A stretch of 64,000 bases of DNA, from positions 22,130,828 to 22,194,827 of the forward strand of contig NC_087076.1 in the NCBI RefSeq assembly GCF_026151205.1. The letters are read 5' to 3'. The notes under the pieces are model-generated. The model did not search any database and was not told the DNA's origin. It saw nothing but the letters and a program-made list of their open reading frames with translations. The translations under genes and the position numbers were made by a program. The DNA is from Bolinopsis microptera (taxonomy: Eukaryota; Ctenophora; Tentaculata; Lobata; Bolinopsidae). Below are positions 54,901 to 64,000 of this stretch, piece after piece (position 1 is the first letter of the stretch; the number at the start of each line of letters is the position of its first letter).

Positions 54901-56632
54901 GTGGAAAATACACTTTCCAACGTTGGTTTTGAACGTTGTTTTAAAGTTAGGTAAACCTTGCATCACCAACGTTGAAAATGTTATCTTTAACCAACGTTGA
55001 CCATTAAACGTTCCAGAACGTTTTATTTACAATCTAAATCCAACGTTAAAACGCAGTTTAATTTTCAACGTTGAATAAAGCAACCTTAATCAACGTTAAA
55101 GCATAAACGTTTCGCAACGTTAAAAAGAAAACCTTTAACCAACGTTAGCTATTTAACGTTCAAGAACGTTTTTCTTGTTGACGTCAGTATTTCAGTTTAT
55201 GTTTATTCGCTTACATTATTGCATTTCTAAGATTAACATAAATTTAAGGATGAACCCCGTTGAACCCTTCAGTCCCTCAAATTTTTAGGAAACAACAACT
55301 TACTCCATGTGCAGTCACTTTCTTGTGTTCCTGCTCCAGAGGCTACCCCTTTTCCAGTTGGACAGGCAGTGCAGGTAGGATCTATGTTTGGTGCACTCCA
55401 TTCATCTGCCGGACACTCTGTACAGTACAGATATGCCAGCTGCAGAAACTGGCCCGCAGGACAATCTTCTGCAAGTATAGTCGAGTTTAATCAAGTATTA
55501 GTTGCAAGTTTCGCCGCTGGCAAGGAGCTTAAGATTCGAAGTATCCTTTTAGAATTTAGGGATGGTTCGCTTTTATTTGAATATTGGATAGGTGTCAAAG
55601 TGTGAGCGGGTGTTCACATACAGACATACAATAGTTGCATTTCATTCACAGGAATTCATTTCGAGCATCTGTGATGGGACCTCATATCGTATCATAATAT
55701 CAAATTTACAATTACTAATCTTTGCTTGTTGACGTCAGTATTTCAGTTTATGTTTATTCGGATACGTTATTTGGCCAAAACCCATAATCATGGGTAGAGT
55801 GGACCGCTGCCAGTGTCTCTCTTTCCCACACAAAAGGAAATTATATTAAATTGATTGACCGTCTGCAAATGCTAAATGATACCAATAATGAACTCAGTCG
55901 CTCGCTTTTCCCATTAATATTAATATTAATGAAGTTATACGTTTACATTTCAACTTTGTAAATTATTCTGACATTATAATCAAAAAGAGATGATATTTGA
56001 CCAAAACCCATACTCCTATATCACATATCCTATATAATTATATGTATTATGTGTTATATTATGTTAAATAACACACTTGAAATTTAGACAGAAAACACGT
56101 AATCACGAGCTTACGAGAAAATCAGCAAGGTGGTTTATTTATAAATTAAAGTTATTGCTACTTTGTTAAACCAATGCTTGTTGTTATTAGTCACCTGGTT
56201 TTGTTCCGTAGTAATCAGATGCTGTGTCGGTGGATTCGAACTTTATCTTTGCCACGTCCCTGTTCCAGTACGTGCTCCAGTCATTGTCACTACACGTTTC
56301 AGAGAGCAGTATGTTGAGCACCTCCACCTCATTACAGTGTATCACTAGTCTAACACCTGCAGTCCTGGTTAGTGTGATACGCCACACTTTGTCAATAGCA
56401 GAGGGGAGATCATTATCAAAGGGAGTCATTGGGCTATCACACCATGAAAGTTCGTATTGTACAGTAGAGAGGAAGTTGAGCAAGAGTGTTCCTGCATACT
56501 TGTTGTCAGCTGAGTAGAAGAACACTCTCACCTTATCGCCGCTCCCCAGCTCACTATTAGTGCTAATTTCTAAAGGTGTCGACTCAAGATCCCACTCTAT
56601 TTCCACGCCACGTACGACTGGTCCCCAATTAC
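51954..56632 (-). CDS. Extracellular cysteine-rich (ephrin-receptor-like/GCC2-GCC3) protein, probably GPI-anchored; four exons visible
   Basis: Exons (minus): 56632-56195, 55468-55304, 54303-54139 and 52048-51954, all with AG/GT borders and all in phase 1. The first encodes a beta-rich ectodomain (GNWGPVVRGVEIEWDLEST, then IHCNEVEVLNILLSETC), a module I know only as a conserved unnamed type. The next two are equal 165-bp exons, each one ephrin-rec-like module (DCPAGQFL or DCAEGQFL, CTDCPADEWSAP, CTACPTGKGVASG, ESDCT). The last ends in a hydrophobic tail (VSLIFLVVLPCLL), as in GPI signals. The start and signal peptide lie further right and were not found. Symmetric phase-1 exons fit exon shuffling. 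Likely cell surface; ligand unknown. Confidence 0.75.
52049..54138. other. Large intron of the minus-strand gene
   Basis: Mostly AT-rich. It holds a CA run (about 53907-53935) and a possible plus-strand exon at 53161-53284. Confidence 0.5.
53161..53284 (+). CDS. Possible terminal exon of an unknown plus-strand gene
   Basis: After a ATATTTTTAG acceptor, one frame reads EERALMDAVITTISLSD and DENINIVKKILELYQNM to a TAG. This amphipathic, coding-like 40-residue stretch is too short for certainty. It lies inside an intron of the opposite-strand gene. No upstream exon found. Confidence 0.25.
54040..55905. repeat. Tandem duplication of exon plus flanking intron
   Basis: Intron sequence 5' of the module (TATTGCATTTCTAAGATTAA at about 54061 and 55214), the 165-bp exon, and sequence on its other side (GGGTAGAGTGGACCGCTGCC at about 54330 and 55792) each occur twice. 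The two cysteine-rich exons therefore arose by segmental duplication. Confidence 0.85.
54304..55303. repeat. Intron with palindromic 11-bp array and AACGTT-rich repeat
   Basis: 54803-54901: GGCCTCTATAC units inverted around a centre at 54838/54839, three on one side and six on the other, forming a long cruciform. 54910-55170: AACGTT or CAACGTTG recurs more than a dozen times with irregular spacing, each a palindrome. Flanking intron sequence is duplicated with exon 3. Confidence 0.85.
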
Positions 56633-57494
56633 CTGTTAATTGTATGTTTAACTCATGACTACTAAGCAACGATTAATGAATATCATGAATTTAAAGAAGA
56701 GGTGTCGTAGCAAAATTGTAAAGGAATTGTAAGAATGTCGCCCTTAGTTTATTCTCAGAATTTAAGGGCCCGACCATACTATGACTGTTGTCACCATGAC
56801 TGTTGTCATGGTGTGGTCAGATGTAATGACCATAGGTACATATTGTGTTTATAGCGCGTGCTAACGATACGCGTCAACTCATCAGGCACGTCGCGCACGG
56901 CTTTTCAAAAGCCCCGCCTAGCTAAAAATCCGTGCCTCACGTGACTGCAGGCACAGTCTATTCAGTACTCGTGCCAACTGTCATGGAAAAGGTGACGTCA
57001 CGATTACCTTATAAGGTCTATATTTTGCGTGATATGGACATTGGCAGTGCAGAGTGCAAAGATAGTACTATAGTACAGCTACAGATCGTCTGGAAAAATC
57101 GATCTACCGACACAAGAAGTTTCCAAAGGATTTATGACGTTATTAGGCTGATTAACTTTTCCAAAATTTTCCACATGTCTTAAGGCCACTTTTTGCTACT
57201 TTTGCCACTTTTTACCTTTTTCTTGTTTGTCAAATATCTTCAGCTGTGAACATCGTAGAAGGTTACAAATTAATCGAGGGTGTTTATCTTTCTTTTTTAT
57301 AGAGAGGCTGGGACTGGGTGGCCCACGAGAGGATAGCATGTGGATGCTTTGCCTACCTCTTGGGCATGACAGTCCTACTCCTAGTATGTGATGTAGGATG
57401 ATGGTAAGTGTTGTAAGATGTGTCGTGTATGTACGCTTAAGTGGCAGCTGGGCGTGGAAGGGAAAGGTGAGCTAAGACGATGTGTAAGTAGTCG
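56633..57494. other. Intron or intergenic; one hairpin
   Basis: CACCATGAC, loop TGTT, GTCATGGTG at 56792-56813, with a third related GACTGTTGTCA nearby. Upstream exons of the host gene may lie here but none is convincing. Confidence 0.4.
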
Positions 57495-58262
57495 CTATGT
57501 TACACCAGTCTGGTCCAGCTCCTCTGGCACAATTAAGCGTTTTGTGTGGTTTGTGAAGTTGACAATAGTGGAGATGTGTTGGTTGTCGAATATGTCATTA
57601 ACGGAGAGGTAATAGTCCTGGAAATATTGACCTCTTATTTGGGCAATAGCCGGACACTGTCCTAGAAAGAGTGAGATAGTTTCCTCTTCGTCGCCGCACA
57701 TCGGACAAGCGCTGGTGCTTGATTTGCGGATGGTATGGAGGTGTTTGTTTAAGCCACAATGTCCTGTGATGAGGTGCACTGCAGTTCTGTAATTTTGTCT
57801 GTTGTTGCTGAGTGTAGTGTTAAGATTTTTGATGATGTTGATGTTTTTGTGACCGAGTGTCAGTTTGGTGTGTCTGGGTCCATCAGTTAACCAGGTTTCC
57901 TGATTTAGTCTAGTGACTTTGTCGTCGATCAGGCGTTTGATGTAAGATTGTGGAATTGGGCAGTTCAAAGTGGATTCACTGGTTCTACCAATCTTGGCCA
58001 GCTCATCTGCTTTTTCATTACCCCACAATCCGATATGTGCAGCTATCCATATGATCTCTAAGGTGTTAGTGGATCCGAGTGTATTGAGGATGTCATAACA
58101 GTCTCTAGTAGTTCCACTCCTCGTTAAGATCGAGGATATAGCTTGTATGGATGAGAGACTGTCAGACCATTTGATGATGTGTGTGTTGTTATAAGTTGAG
58201 AGATATTTGCAAGCTTCGATAATGGCGGTGAGCTGTGTGTGGTAATCACCACTGACTAGTAA
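57495..58262 (-). pseudogene. LINE fragment: RNase H domain and C-terminus
   Basis: The minus strand from about 58262 contains DYHTQLTAIIEACKYL, IIKWSDSLSSIQAI, then IAAHIGLWGNEKADELAKIG, the RNase H motif series (ExxA..; SDS; H..GxxGNExAD). Next come a linker and a zinc-ribbon-like CPMCGDEEETISLFLGQCP end with a stop at 57495. RNase H after the RT marks LINE clades of the I/R1/Loa type, distinct from the other LINEs here. The RT itself is absent (5' truncated). Confidence 0.8.
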
Positions 58263-58679
58263 AGATTTTATAATATAAAATGTTACCTTTGACTGATGAC
58301 CACAGTAGGGTCGTCAAAATGATGATCGTTATCGTCATGACGTTTTACCACTCACTTACAACTTAATAAAAATGAAACAATTAATATGTTATCATATTAT
58401 CATTAATAATGTACATATTATTTTACAAACTAGTATAAGAATAATACAAATTTGTGTTTAATCATTTATATCAGGGAAATCTTAACATATTTCTGAAAAT
58501 TTTAGAATATTTTAAGCCGATTCTCACGTTCAATTTCGGGTGTAAGATCAAACTAGTGCAGAATCAAGCAAGTTGAGTAATTTTGTATATGTATTAAATT
58601 GAATGTGCTTTTAATAAAAAAGTAAAATATATACTTAAAATGTGTGCCTATTTTGATATTTCATCCCTAGCTTAGCAGA
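58263..58679. other. No gene seen
   Basis: AT-rich non-coding sequence. Confidence 0.5.
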
Positions 58680-58818
58680 CGTAAATAAAACAACGTGAAT
58701 AAAACAACGAAAATAAAATAACGTAAATAAAACAACGTAAATAAAACAACGTAAATAAAACAACGTAAATAGAATAACGTAAATAAAAAAACGTAAATAA
58801 AAAAACGTAAATAAAATA
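58680..58818 (+). repeat. 15-bp minisatellite (AACGTAAATAAAACA)n
   Basis: About nine units with single-base variants (GTGAATAAAA, GTAAATAGAATA). The YVILFTLFYLRCF-like minus ORF is an artefact of it. Confidence 0.9.
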
Positions 58819-59736
58819 ATATAAGGTGGAATTTGCGAAAACGATTTTATGGTTAATGTCAGTCTGCGACCCAAGACATTTATACTGGACCTCCAGGGAT
58901 CATTATTTCAATAAAGCACCGCCATCATCTAATCTGATTATTGGAGAAGCAAGAAATAGACAAACATACTCGGTCTTAACCTCAATGATTAGTTTGTGCA
59001 AGGGCCGTCAATAATAATAATAAAGTGGAAAATGAACATATATGCAACAATAAAAATGCAAATTCAATAAATCTTGGAATTTTTATCTAAAAATAAAGTT
59101 GCGACGAATTACTGAATTACTCATTATAATTGTTAGGCTGCAGGCTTGCCTACCCTGTACTCATAGAATAATCCATAACCTTCTAGAATATTCTGAAATA
59201 TTTATTTTACTTTTAGTTCAGGAACGGTCATCAAAATGAGTTTGTAACAAGGTCGATTATATTTTTTTAATTTCTAGCTTTCTCTCAGAAAATTTATTTG
59301 GCTTTCTATGGGAGGTAATTAGAATTACACTTACATTCACATTTTCAGATACAAATAAAAAGCATGCAAGATCACCTGGTCAAATGAGCGGGAAACGGAG
59401 AACATGAAGCTCTGGTGACGTTATATATCACGTGACCTCAGGCTCATAATCACGTGACCTCCGACCCGATCAATTGGGTTCTGTCTTGGTCAGCTCCCTG
59501 TTACCTGACCTTAATTGAGGTGACGAACGACACCTCGTTAATTCTATATATGTCTGAAAAGCTGCAAATTTTCACATGCCCAGCACTTAAGATTCTTAAG
59601 GAGTTGTGCAAGATGACGATTAATACATAGAGGCTGCAGAATTATTAGGACTACCAGATCCTCGTGGCACTTAAGTGACCATGATATCACGACAGGCCAT
59701 ACTATAATACAAATACTACTGACAGCTGCTGATTTT
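58819..59736. other. No gene seen
   Basis: AT-rich. Two short CACGTGACCT motifs at 59430 and 59452 repeat 22 bp apart. Confidence 0.4.
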
Positions 59737-59880
59737 AGATTTCAGATTTCAGATTTCAGATTTCAGATTTCAGATTTCAGATTTCAGATTTCAGATTTCA
59801 GATTTCAGATTTCAGATTTCAGATCTCAGATTTCAGATTTCAGATTTCAGATTTCAGATTTCAGATTTCAGATTTCAGAT
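59737..59880 (+). repeat. Heptamer satellite (AGATTTC)n
   Basis: About 20 tandem units with one C variant. Each unit contains a TTTCAG acceptor-like hexamer. Confidence 0.95.
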
Positions 59881-60016
59881 GGCTGCATCATGCATCAGGT
59901 ATTTACTCTCATTGCAACTTCAATTCCTTTTCTTTTTTCTTATTTAATACTTTCAACACTACTATATAACAAATAATTTTAGGCATGTACGATGGCATGA
60001 CGGGCTAGGAAGTACA

Positions 60017-60324
60017 GCCGACCTCCTGGTATGCGGGTACGCTGGGGTTCCTGAAGTTCACCCTTGAGTTAGGCTCCTCTCGCCCAGTGCTTGCACTGGG
60101 CAGCAACACCCTCAAACACGCTGTAAGTTGATCTCCTACTTTGATTTTATCCATAATTTTGCTTTCAATGATAACATGATTAAAATGTCGATATAGATCT
60201 AGTCACACATTTACAACTCTGATATTAACCCTCTTATCATTATTATTACCCATTTTCTCTTGCCCTTTCTCCTTCAGGTCGTGTTTAGTGTTGTGTGTGG
60301 TTGCCTACTCTGGGGTGTTATGGA
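60017..60324 (+). CDS. Possible split exon pair of an unknown gene
   Basis: A frame reads GTLGFLKFTLELGSSRPVLA then SNTLKHA up to a GTAAGT donor at 60132. After a 147-bp intron ending CTTTCTCCTTCAG, it continues VVFSVVCGCLLWGVMD, where a LINE fragment interrupts. The splice signals are good and the frame agrees across the intron. The protein is not recognised; it is partly hydrophobic. The exon carries the perfect GCCCAGTGC/GCACTGGGC hairpin (60082-60101). Confidence 0.3.
60107..60324 (+). repeat. ~220-bp direct repeat, left copy
   Basis: Matches 61124-61350 over its whole length (ACACGCTGTAA...GGGGTGTTATGGA). The right copy is more degraded. The pair flanks the LINE fragment exactly and may be a very long target-site duplication. 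Confidence 0.8.
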
Positions 60325-61114
60325 TGTACATGAAACTAAATTCTTAGGTGTAACAATCGATGAAGACCTAAACTGGAACGCACATAGAAGGAAATTAGCA
60401 AAAAAACTAGCCAGCTGCTGTGGCATGCTAAATAGAATTAAAGATAACATTCCCACATCACTCCATAAAGATCTATATCACACTCTGTTTGAAAGCTATC
60501 TTGCATATGGTATAACTGTCTGGGGAGGGGCATCTAACAAAAAACTTGAACCTCTGTTCAAAGCACAGAAAATGTGTGCCCGCATAATGTTTGGAGATAA
60601 AGAAGCATACTTGGATAAATTTAAAACTAGTGCACGATGCAGACCCTACGGGGAGCAAATCCTGGGCAAGGAATTCTACAGAAAGGAGCATACAAAACCC
60701 CTCTTCAACACTCATGAAATCATGAATGTGCATAATCTGTACTTCTACCATTGTATTAATGACATCTTCAAGGTCTTGAAATATAGAACCCCTATATCAC
60801 TATACTCCCTCTTTGAAACATCTGGCAGACTTGGCAAAGAGACACTCATTCTCACACCTAAACCATCAGACAGCTACATATACAGAGCAGGGACAATATG
60901 GAATACAGTACGACAAAATCTCATGCTAACTACATTCACCTGTTATAAGCCCAATCACCTCAAATCATCCATAAGAATCACCATCACTCACACTCAAAAG
61001 GAAGGAGAACCAAATGACTGGAACTTAGCTTTAAACAGCGTTCGACAAAATGCAAAAACTTTAAAATTGACCTTGCCTAGATTACTTAAGCTTGAAAAAG
61101 CGGTAATATCTTAG
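60325..61114 (+). pseudogene. 5'-truncated CR1/L2-like LINE: RT C-terminal domain
   Basis: An open frame of about 260 codons: VTIDEDLNWNAHRRKLAKKL, YHTLFESYLAYGITVWGG, LFKAQKMCARIMFG and YRAGTIWNTVRQNLML. This is the thumb/C-terminal order typical of CR1, L2 and related LINEs (after the palm). Catalytic RT boxes and endonuclease are absent. It is followed after only about 10 bp by the right direct repeat, so the 3' UTR is essentially missing and there is no poly(A). Confidence 0.8.
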
Positions 61115-64000
61115 CAAAATATAACCCCCAAACACGCTGTAATTTTGATCTCCTACTTTGATTTTATCCATTTTTTTTGGCTTTCAATTTTTAAACATGT
61201 TTAAAAGGCCATATAAATCTAGTCCACCTTTTAAACAACCTGATATTAACCCCTCTTATCATTTTTAAATTACCCCCTTTTCCCTCTTGCCCTTTCTCCT
61301 TCAGGTCGTGTTTGGGTGTTGTGTGTGTTCCTACCCTGGGGTGTTATGGAGGGTTTCCCTGGCAAACTTTGCTGCCAACTCGCAATCTCTGAAAATAATG
61401 ATAGACCTTGAAGAGATTTTCGCCCTATGTTAAAGCGCTTAAAACTGGGGAAATCTGCTAAATATCCTCAACTGTGTCCGGGCCGAGCTCCCAAAACGTG
61501 GGGGAAAAGGGTTTGGACAACTTTGTCTCGCCCCCTAAAGGACTTCTGTGGTGATGAGGGTTTCCCCCTTAAATGCAGTATGGGTGGAGTGTGAGTCCTT
61601 GAAATGAACCCGGGGGGAGGAAAAAGGGCCAACCGCTTGGTTAGGGCCGAAAGATCAGGCCTAAACGAACCCAGCCCCAAAAAACCCCAGAAAACTCACC
61701 CACGGGGATATTCAGGGGTTTCCCCTAACATCAAAAGGGGCGATCTCGTTAACCTCAAGCACAGGAAAAATGGCCCTTTTGGGGACTCCTGTCTGGTCAT
61801 AAAGGTACAATAACAACCAGTGCACCCACCTCTTTAAAACCCGTGACAACGAAACACTCATGGTCAGGAGAAATCGATATGCTCTTTCTCCCCTGGGTTG
61901 TAACGGACACTTGAGTTTACGAGGGTACAAAGAAGAATCCTAAATGTGCCAAAGCGATAAGGATGAAGAACAAACCCTTTTGTCTAATGGGGCCCGGGGA
62001 CCCAGCAGAATTTTAACAGCGGCGGTGCAACCCGGGTCGGGTACAAAGGGGATGGCCCGGGACCAAGTGGGGGGAAAACCCCCTGTTTTTTTCCGCGCAA
62101 TCGTGAAAACGGGTAGCCGGGGCCAGCTCGAAACCAACAGCGCCAGTGAGACTAAAACCACCGGCTTGTGGCATTAAATTTCAAAGAACCTGGGGAAAAA
62201 AAGCACGTTTTTTTGCGGGAACTCTTTTCCAGAGTTTTGGACTCGGAAAAGGTTTGGGAAAAAGGGAAAGAAAAAGCGAGAATGTTGCACAAGGGGGAGC
62301 AAAGATGGCAAAGGTCCAGAAGCACTTGGGGACAAATTTCTGCGGGCACAACCCGAGTTCAGGTTAAAATTTTTTAAATTTAATTTTTGGGTTACAAACG
62401 ATTTAAGGGGAAAGACGTTTGTGGGGCACAGTTAGAGGGCCTCTGTAACAACTTTTTAGAAAGATTTTCCAAATTTAAATTTCCAAATTGAAAGGGTTTT
62501 TATGTTCAATTTTAATTCCATTCCCCTTTAAAGTCTGATGATGTTTTAAATTAAAACTAAAAAAGGGGAAAAATAGACTTTAATGGGAAAATTTTTAAAA
62601 TGAGTGTGAAATTCTTTAGGTTCTTTTTTAAATGGATGTCTTTTTACCCCTTTCACTAAATTCAAGGAACTTATAAGGAACCCTTAGGAAATTTTGACCC
62701 TTTAATTTGAGACAATGGAAATTCCCCCTAATCCCAGAAAGGAAGGGGGGGTTTTTGGCAAAGTCTTAAAATTCGGGGCCATACACAGAAGATTTTTAAA
62801 AAATTCCCAAATTTAAAAAATTATTTTTAACCTGACTGAAATTTGGCCCTTTGGTTAGCTATTTTAGGGCAAAAATTATTTCGGGCAAAGTATACTTCCC
62901 TTTTAAAATTTACCATGATCGTTTTAAAGTAACATATAGATTTAGAGTTGGAGTTTTTAGTGGAAATGCTTTTTGGCAAGACCCATTAAAAAACAAAACC
63001 GAAGACTGGAACAGTTAGTATCTTTGGACATTTTAAAACAGCGAAAGGGATCTTACTTCTTTTTATAAAAATTTTTAAATTTTTTATTCAATCCCAAAAC
63101 TCATAAATCATCATCACTTTTGGGGGGGGGGTTTTAGGGGGTTTGGTTTTTTCAAGATTCACATATGAATTGCCGGGGCCTTTGTACCAAAAAAACCGGG
63201 CCCAAAACGGGGCCGATAAAAAATTTTCACCCTGAAAAGAAAAAAATTTTTTTTTCCCCTTGACAGATCAAAGAAAACACATCCCCCGATCCCCTAATCC
63301 AAACCCGGGTTTTGGGGAAATGGTGGCGGGGTAAATGTTTGCGGTGAGGGGGCAGACCTTCAATTATCTTCGAAAAAAACCCGCCTTAAAGGGGGGGGGC
63401 TGAGATTTTTTTGCAGTTTTTTTTTTACAACATCAACGGGCCCATTAAAATTTTTACTGTACATTTTAAACGTGTTGGTACACTGGGTTTTGGGAAAATC
63501 TGAAAAAAATTTTGGGAAATCCAAAAACTCTTCTTCGGAGAAAGGGCTAAGCACATTTTTTTTCACCCGGGGGAGATTTAAACCCCTACGGAGCTCCTGG
63601 ACTACCTTGGCCGGCTCCTGCCTTTTGAGCAAATTTTTGTTTGGAATTTTTTTTTGTAGACCTTGGCCTTCGGCAATTGTACTTTCACCCCACCCATTGA
63701 AAAAGCAAAACACTGGACCTTTTGCTCACAAACTCTGAGCAAATTCAAAACCAAAAGGAAGTTGGGGGCGGGGATAGCGTCTGTAATTTCGTTTCTTTTT
63801 CCAACCCAACTTTAAATCAAAAATTAAGGAAAAATGGGAAGAACCCGGGGTTAACTATGGGGCCCTTGTTGGAAAAAATTTTAATTGCCAACTTAAAACC
63901 AGATTTGTGTGGCCCCCTTTGGATTTTGGGGCCACTTCTTAATATTGGGGGACTCCTTGCCACCAACCTGCCCAGAGGTGGTGATGATTTCATTTAGGAT
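61115..64000. other. Low-quality-looking sequence; direct-repeat copy and a possible retroelement fragment
   Basis: 61124-61350 is the degraded right copy of the direct repeat. From there on, homopolymer runs (GGGG, TTTT, AAAA, CCCC) are far commoner than elsewhere and frames break constantly, as expected of an unpolished contig end. A short reading at about 61711-61811 (IKRGDLVNLKHRKNGPFGDS) resembles the SH3-like end of retroelement integrases. I would not trust any other ORF here. Confidence 0.55.

Noticed and set aside
57418-57612. Plus-strand ORF with MCRVCTLKWQ
   Set aside because: It overlaps the RNase H LINE fragment on the other strand and has no features of its own.
61604-63997. 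Several 60-117-aa ORFs in the contig tail
   Set aside because: Frames are unreliable because of homopolymer inflation; only the short integrase-like stretch is mentioned, with low trust.

Overview
This is a window of an AT-rich, intron-containing animal genome, very probably an aquatic invertebrate. A cnidarian is my best guess, but it is an inference. Support comes from GT-AG introns with phase-1 symmetric extracellular exons, ephrin-receptor-like (GCC2/GCC3-type) cysteine modules, a SLC18B1/MFS-type fragment, and a dense mixture of non-LTR, Penelope-like, LTR and hAT elements. There is no sign of prokaryotic organisation. I recognise only one reasonably complete host gene: a minus-strand, probably GPI-anchored cysteine-rich protein at 51954-56632. 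Most of the rest is mobile DNA.

Layout. 1-650: decayed MFS transporter end. 1.4-2.8 kb: GC-rich hairpin cluster, a tyrosine-recombinase-like (DUF3504-type) fragment and an E-box cluster. 3.4-5.9 kb: 5'-truncated Tx1/L1-like LINE, minus strand. 6.3-7.2 kb: repeat-rich ORF with a CCDC106-like tail. 7.4-15.2 kb: strongly purine-biased retroelement-like block with a Gag (two zinc knuckles) and two different envelope-like glycoprotein genes, but no recognisable pol. 15.5-15.9 kb: perfect 143-bp inverted repeat. 17.2-20.5 kb: degenerate LINE A.

23.5-48.5 kb is a four-layer nest. LINE B is split by an LTR element (25521-47063; 763-bp LTRs differing at two positions; 5-bp TSD) that encodes only Gag and protease. 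That element is split by a 16.9-kb hAT (28677-45584; 14-bp TIR; 8-bp TSD). The hAT contains an intron-bearing transposase, an intact two-ORF LINE whose ORF1 is an AlkB-like dioxygenase fused to an SGNH hydrolase, a broken prolyl-hydroxylase-like gene, and a zinc-knuckle gene carrying a 3.4-kb G-rich minisatellite.

48.9-51.3 kb: a composite bounded by ~55-bp inverted repeats. It carries a Penelope-like RT (cut by a 598-bp hAT MITE of the same family as the large hAT) and an alpha-tubulin pseudogene. 52.0-56.6 kb: the host gene. 57.5-61.1 kb: RNase H-type and CR1/L2-like LINE fragments, the latter between ~220-bp direct repeats. From about 61.1 kb to the end the sequence is rich in inflated homopolymer runs and looks like low-quality assembly; gene calls there are unreliable.
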